Source of the DNA: Prochilodus magdalenae
Lineage: Eukaryota > Chordata > Actinopteri > Characiformes > Prochilodontidae
Reading direction: 5' to 3'
Length of the DNA: 64,000 nt
Assembly (NCBI GenBank): GCA_024036415.1
Contig: JAMWET010005039.1
Coordinates: forward strand, 1 to 64,000
Shown: positions 60,359-64,000 of the stretch, piece after piece
Numbering within the stretch: the stretch's first letter is position 1
Layout: each line of letters starts with the position of its first letter
Notes under the pieces: generated by a model
The model's database searches: none
Told to the model about the DNA's origin: nothing
What the model saw: only the letters and a program-made list of their open reading frames with translations
Position numbers and translations under genes: made by a program

Positions 60359-61941
60359 GTAGGTCATATTTAACCACACCTTTAACCCTAACTGTCTTTT
60401 ATACAGGTGTGGGTTAAGTTAAATAATCCGAGTGATGTTTTTGTATTGATATGATTTCATAGCCTTAGCGTTAGCTCTTCAGGAAAACAGTTCAGCCGAT
60501 GCTAACTAGCTAACGTTAGCTAGCCACCATGCTAAACTCAGTGTTGAAAACTCGGACTCGGTTTGCCTCTCTAATGCGCTGCTACGGCTTAATAGTGAAA
60601 TAAACCCGGTCTTATAATTTTAAGGAGTCGTGTTCGGTGCTCAGTACAGTTTAACATGGTAGCACAAGAGAGATATATCGCCAGCCTCTCGTTCGGATTC
60701 TCTAATTCCACCTTAAATGTCGCAGCAGTTTCAGTCTCGCGCCTCAGACTACTGGGACACTCAGGCGCTGTTTAAGGTGGAACGGGAGAGTTCAGCTGGA
60801 GGATGTGCTGATCGGTAAACGTTTCCAGTGTTAAAAGAGCGATTCAAATATTTTGATGGTATAAATCAGTGTTTTAGGGGGGATTAGTGAATTTTGAGTT
60901 ATGATTACATTATAGACGTTTAAAACATTATTCACTATTGAGTTACTATGGTGTCCTAAACCGATTAGCATTTTCAGTGGGACCTTTGGAGGAACATCTT
61001 GACCATTAACCCTGTTGTTTTGATATACAGTGAGATGTGTACCTCTCTTTGTTTTGATAATGCATCTTTTCTTGTAAAGTGAAGTTAGTTCTGAAGTGAT
61101 TTATGAAGTTATGTTTTTCTTATAATGTTAAAGAGTAGTGTTTGGTGTTCAGTCCCCACTCGTCATTTCTGTATGCAAGGTGACAGTGGCAGGGTGCACT
61201 AACCGAGTGTCATGAGCAGCAGGTGCCACTAACAGTTATCCCTGGCAAGTGAGATTTAAAAAAATAGGGCTGCCCTCTAGAAGTTTTTTTTTTTTTTTGG
61301 AAAAAAAAGTTTTTTTTGGAAAGTTCATTGTTGTCAGTCGATGTGAGGCTGTCGGAGACAATAATTAATAATTATTACAGGGAATAATAAATATATATGT
61401 AAGTTCTAGCTGGGCTGTGACGCGTACTTGGTAAAAAATTAACTCCACGTGACGACGTGTGCTGGCGGTTCACCGTTGAAGGAAGCTAAAGCTGTGAAGC
61501 TGAGAGACACCGGGGGAACGATGTCTTAGAGAAAGAGCAGGAGCTTCTGAAGAAGAGAACCTTAACAAATGAAACCGAATTCTGCTCGTCCAACACTGCT
61601 CCAAACAAGGGAGCTGACTTTCGGTTAGACATAACGGCTGTTTGAAGGAAAAACGGAGCGGAGACATTTGCTTATTATTATTTTTTTATTATTATTACTT
61701 ATTATTATTTACTCGTTTGCAGCTGAGATTATTTTTATTTGAAGATAAGTACAGTCACTAATATGCCTGCTGATGAACGACAGATAATTATTCCAATGAG
61801 TAATATAATAATTAAACGGTTAATCTAAAAATAATTTAAATATGGACTAATCTGGTTTTAATTAGCAGGTCATTATTTATGGGAGATGAAAGATGAAGGG
61901 TCGTCCTACTGAATAGTATTAAAAAGACAGGCTATAAATAC

Positions 61942-62149
61942 TAAATGGTTGGTGTGGCTCAGCGGATAACACCCCTACCCACCAGAGAGCTACCACCCCC
62001 ATGTGGGAGACGGGGGTTTAAATCCCAGTCTAGGTAGCAAATGCTGAGCTACACCAATAAGAGTCCTAACACTGCACTGCACTGACGCTCTTATCCAGAG
62101 CGACTTGTAAGTCGCTCTGGATAAGAGCGTCAGCCAAATGCCTAAAATG
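61942..62149 (+). mobile_element. tRNA-derived SINE with 7-bp target duplication
   Basis: A-box-like TGGCTCAGCGG (61955-61965) and B-box-like GGTTTAAATCC (62015-62025) mark a tRNA head. The tail is the common fish CGCTCTGGATAAGAGCGTC type. TAAATAC flanks both sides (61935-61941 and 62150-62156). The matching positions in copy 1 (about 4130) and copy 2 (about 31000) are empty. Confidence 0.85.
62082..62133 (+). repeat. Perfect 25-bp-arm inverted repeat inside the SINE tail
   Basis: Positions 62082-62106 and 62109-62133 are exact reverse complements separated by GT. The usual tail block has been duplicated in inverted orientation. Confidence 0.9.
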
Positions 62150-63137
62150 TAAATACGAGCTGCTCTGTATACTCTGTAATTAAATCAGGCTCCAGTTCAG
62201 ATTGATCATCATAGGTCCCGCCTCTTTCAGTTCAGAAATATGTTCCTGTGACTCTGCTGACTTTCTAAATGAGGAGATCAGATCTGAACCGTATGCGGAC
62301 TGATTTACTGAGTACTAGATAATGTACATGTAGATGAACCAATAGTCGAATCGTCGGCCAGGACGGGCGAATCTGAGTCAACTGGCAGAAGTCTGAGTCG
62401 GTACAGCCCTATAAAAAGACCATTGTTCACATAAAGACACTTCTGGGGTTAATGCTAAACTAAAAATCAGCCTGTTCTATGTCTCCTGCTTTGTAATCAG
62501 ACTTTTCAGCTGTGGAGACACTTTACTCTCCATTCTGACCAGACTGGAACCCCAGAACTGTCTTTATAAGATGGTCTTAGATTTTTATACTCCTCCATCT
62601 CAGTTCTTCCAGCCTGTGTCTGTAATGCTGCTCTGTTTACAGACTCGCTAGCCAACACGCTAAAACCAGTGAGAGCTGCTGCTGTATCAGCTCTGCACAC
62701 CCAGGTGGTGACTAGCTTTCAGTCGTTATTAATCTGACCTGACTTTACAAACATCATGTGATCAGGTCTGCAGAATTATAACTTCCTGGGGTTGCAGCAG
62801 CAGTGCCTTTCTGTGGCTGGAAAGTACAGAAAGTTTGAATCGTGAAACAGGATTCATGATTCTGCACTCTCATTGGTTTTTTCACTCTCATTGGTTTTTC
62901 ACTCTCATTGTTTTTTAGGGGGAGCGGTTTCACAGTGTTGTAATTTGATTGGCTGTCATCGATGGGGCGGGAATAATAACTGTATTTCACAACACACAGT
63001 TACATGACGGAGTATCTGAAGCGATGGTAGTCTGTCCTTACAGCAGGAGTGGGTAGTGGGGCAGGATCTCAGACTCCACCCCTGCCTTAGAGGGAGTAAC
63101 AGGTGTTTATGATGAAGGGGTGGAGCCAGGCAGAAGA

Positions 63138-63157
63138 GGCGGGGCGGAGACATAAAA
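63138..63157 (+). promoter_or_regulatory. GC box plus TATA-like element upstream of 63185 exon
   Basis: GGCGGGGCGG is followed after a few bases by CATAAAA, about 30 bases before the start of the conserved exon-like sequence. This is the expected spacing for a core promoter. Copies 1 and 2 lack both elements at the matching place. Confidence 0.35.
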
Positions 63158-63184
63158 CCTCAGAAACAAGGTTACTAAGGGACG

Positions 63185-63360
63185 TGTGCAGACCTTCAGC
63201 AGAGGGAAATCAGATAAACCTGACAGAAGAGACTGAACCTGTGTTACGACCTGTGATCTAACTCCAACGGCAGAACCACACTTACTGAGGAAACCTCACT
63301 GAAGCTCCTCAGAACAGAGACCTTCACACTGACCTTCACCTCCTGCCAGCTGTGCTCCCT
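63185..63360 (+). other. Probable non-coding first exon of the next IgSF copy
   Basis: The sequence is related to 9040-9123 (GTGTGCAGACCT, GAACCACACTTACTGAGG). The GTAAGT after CTGAG is missing and the exon seems to extend to another donor, CTCCCT/GTAAGTC, at 63361. The coding exons would lie beyond the window. Confidence 0.35.
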
Positions 63361-63404
63361 GTAAGTCTCTATCACTCCTTCATTCATAGCACTGCTAACT
63401 GTTA

Positions 63405-63585
63405 CTGTCCTGTAGTGTTCACTATTACTGTACTGTAGTGTTCACTATTACTGTACTGTAGTGTTCACTATTACTGTCCTGTAGTGTTCACTATTATTGT
63501 TCTGTAGTGTTCACTATTACTGTCCTGTAGTGCTCACTATTACTGTCCTGTAGTGTTCACTATTACTGTCCTGTAGTGTTCACTA
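63405..63585 (+). repeat. 23-bp tandem repeat, about 8 copies
   Basis: TGTAGTGTTCACTATTACTG recurs every 23 bases, just after the exon-like sequence ending at 63360. Confidence 0.85.
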
Positions 63586-63599
63586 TTACTTATTTCTGA

Positions 63600-63825
63600 T
63601 TCTAATATTAGCATAGTAAATAACTGATTAACCTAATAGATATCCAGTTAGCATAATAGGTGACTGATGAGCATGAGAGACAACTGATTAGCATGGCTCA
63701 TACATTATTAGCACAATAGGTAACCAATAAGCATAAGAGGTGAGTGATTATTATTATAGAGTATTGATAAGAAGGATAGATAACTGATTAGTATAGTAGA
63801 TAACTAATTGGTATAATAGATGATG
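63600..63825 (+). repeat. Diverged 20-bp minisatellite near right end
   Basis: Units such as TAACTGATTAGTATAGTAGA are recognisable but far more diverged than in the other arrays. It has not been homogenised recently. Confidence 0.65.
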
Positions 63826-63865
63826 CATGTTGCATGATGAAATACTTTTCATTCTTAATTTTTGC

Positions 63866-64000
63866 TGCTAGCCCCCTGCTGAGGTGGTACTAAAATGACT
63901 GGGTGTCTATGGCAGGAAGGAGGGATGAATAATGTACATAGAGGAGTGTGGGTCAGCACGGCTGTGGATTAGAGTTTGGGAATCTGCCCTGAGTGAGTAC
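63866..64000 (+). repeat. Copy of the gene 2 upstream flank at the window edge
   Basis: The sequence from GCTGCTAGCCCCCTGCTGAG to the window end matches 21391-21535 closely. That flank lies about 410 bases before the ATG of gene 2. Confidence 0.75.

Larger units (their letters stand above)
59870..63360 (+). repeat. Segmental duplication, partial third copy (S segment and flank)
   Basis: 60060-60830 is almost identical to 28860-29630, and similarity continues with deletions to the first-exon region. It carries a SINE absent from the other copies. The 59870-59990 part also matches 48355-48540. Confidence 0.8.

Noticed and set aside
61942..62030. tRNA gene
   Set aside because: A and B boxes are present but no cloverleaf forms, and the sequence continues into a SINE tail with target duplications.

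Overview
This window is eukaryotic, most likely from a teleost fish (a bony-fish nuclear chromosome). The evidence is GT-AG introns, polyadenylation signals, a tRNA-derived SINE with the fish-type 'CGCTCTGGATAAGAGCGTC' tail, a hAT (BED finger) transposon, gamma/epsilon-like endogenous retrovirus (ERV) fragments, and very heavy minisatellite content. An ostariophysan (characin or catfish type) host is a guess only. There are no bacterial genes, operons or CRISPR arrays, and most long open frames are tandem-repeat artefacts.

The window is a tandemly duplicated cluster of small immunoglobulin-superfamily (IgSF) genes. The full unit is: a CpG-richer segment 'S'; a 20-bp minisatellite; a flank; a probable non-coding first exon with a GTAAGT donor; three intronic minisatellites of 54, 47 and 27 bp; four coding exons (signal peptide, Ig1, Ig2, transmembrane plus tail); a 3' flank; and a 34-bp minisatellite, often followed by ERV sequence. 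Unit 1 covers about 1-17,800 and unit 2 about 26,960-48,160. Partial units lie at 20,800-22,500 and 55,200-64,000.

Gene 1 (12,614-14,589) is intact in four exons and 297 codons. Gene 2 (21,949-22,308) is a collapsed, intronless, secreted-looking 119-codon frame. Gene 3 (38,617-42,255) has intact exons 1, 2 and 4, but the end of exon 3 is rearranged. Gene 4 is only a signal-peptide exon (56,616-56,676). Two further relics of exon 3 sit at the edges of 34-bp arrays (17,762 and 48,117). The last 135 bases match the flank about 410 bp upstream of gene 2, so another copy is expected just beyond the window.

ERV fragments A (1-1,735), B (22,555-23,619), C (24,868-28,735) and D (52,172-55,220, with a leader-like stretch upstream) lie between the units. 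All are decayed. C keeps recognisable Gag (PPPY motif, CCHC knuckle), protease (DSG) and Pol pieces; no env was recognised. In D a two-copy 44-bp motif of the pol region has grown to about 46 copies. A broken hAT element sits between B and C.

One caution: bases 1 to about 5,560 differ from the paralogous copies by frequent one- to few-base indels. The difference stops abruptly, which looks like unpolished long-read gap filling rather than biology.
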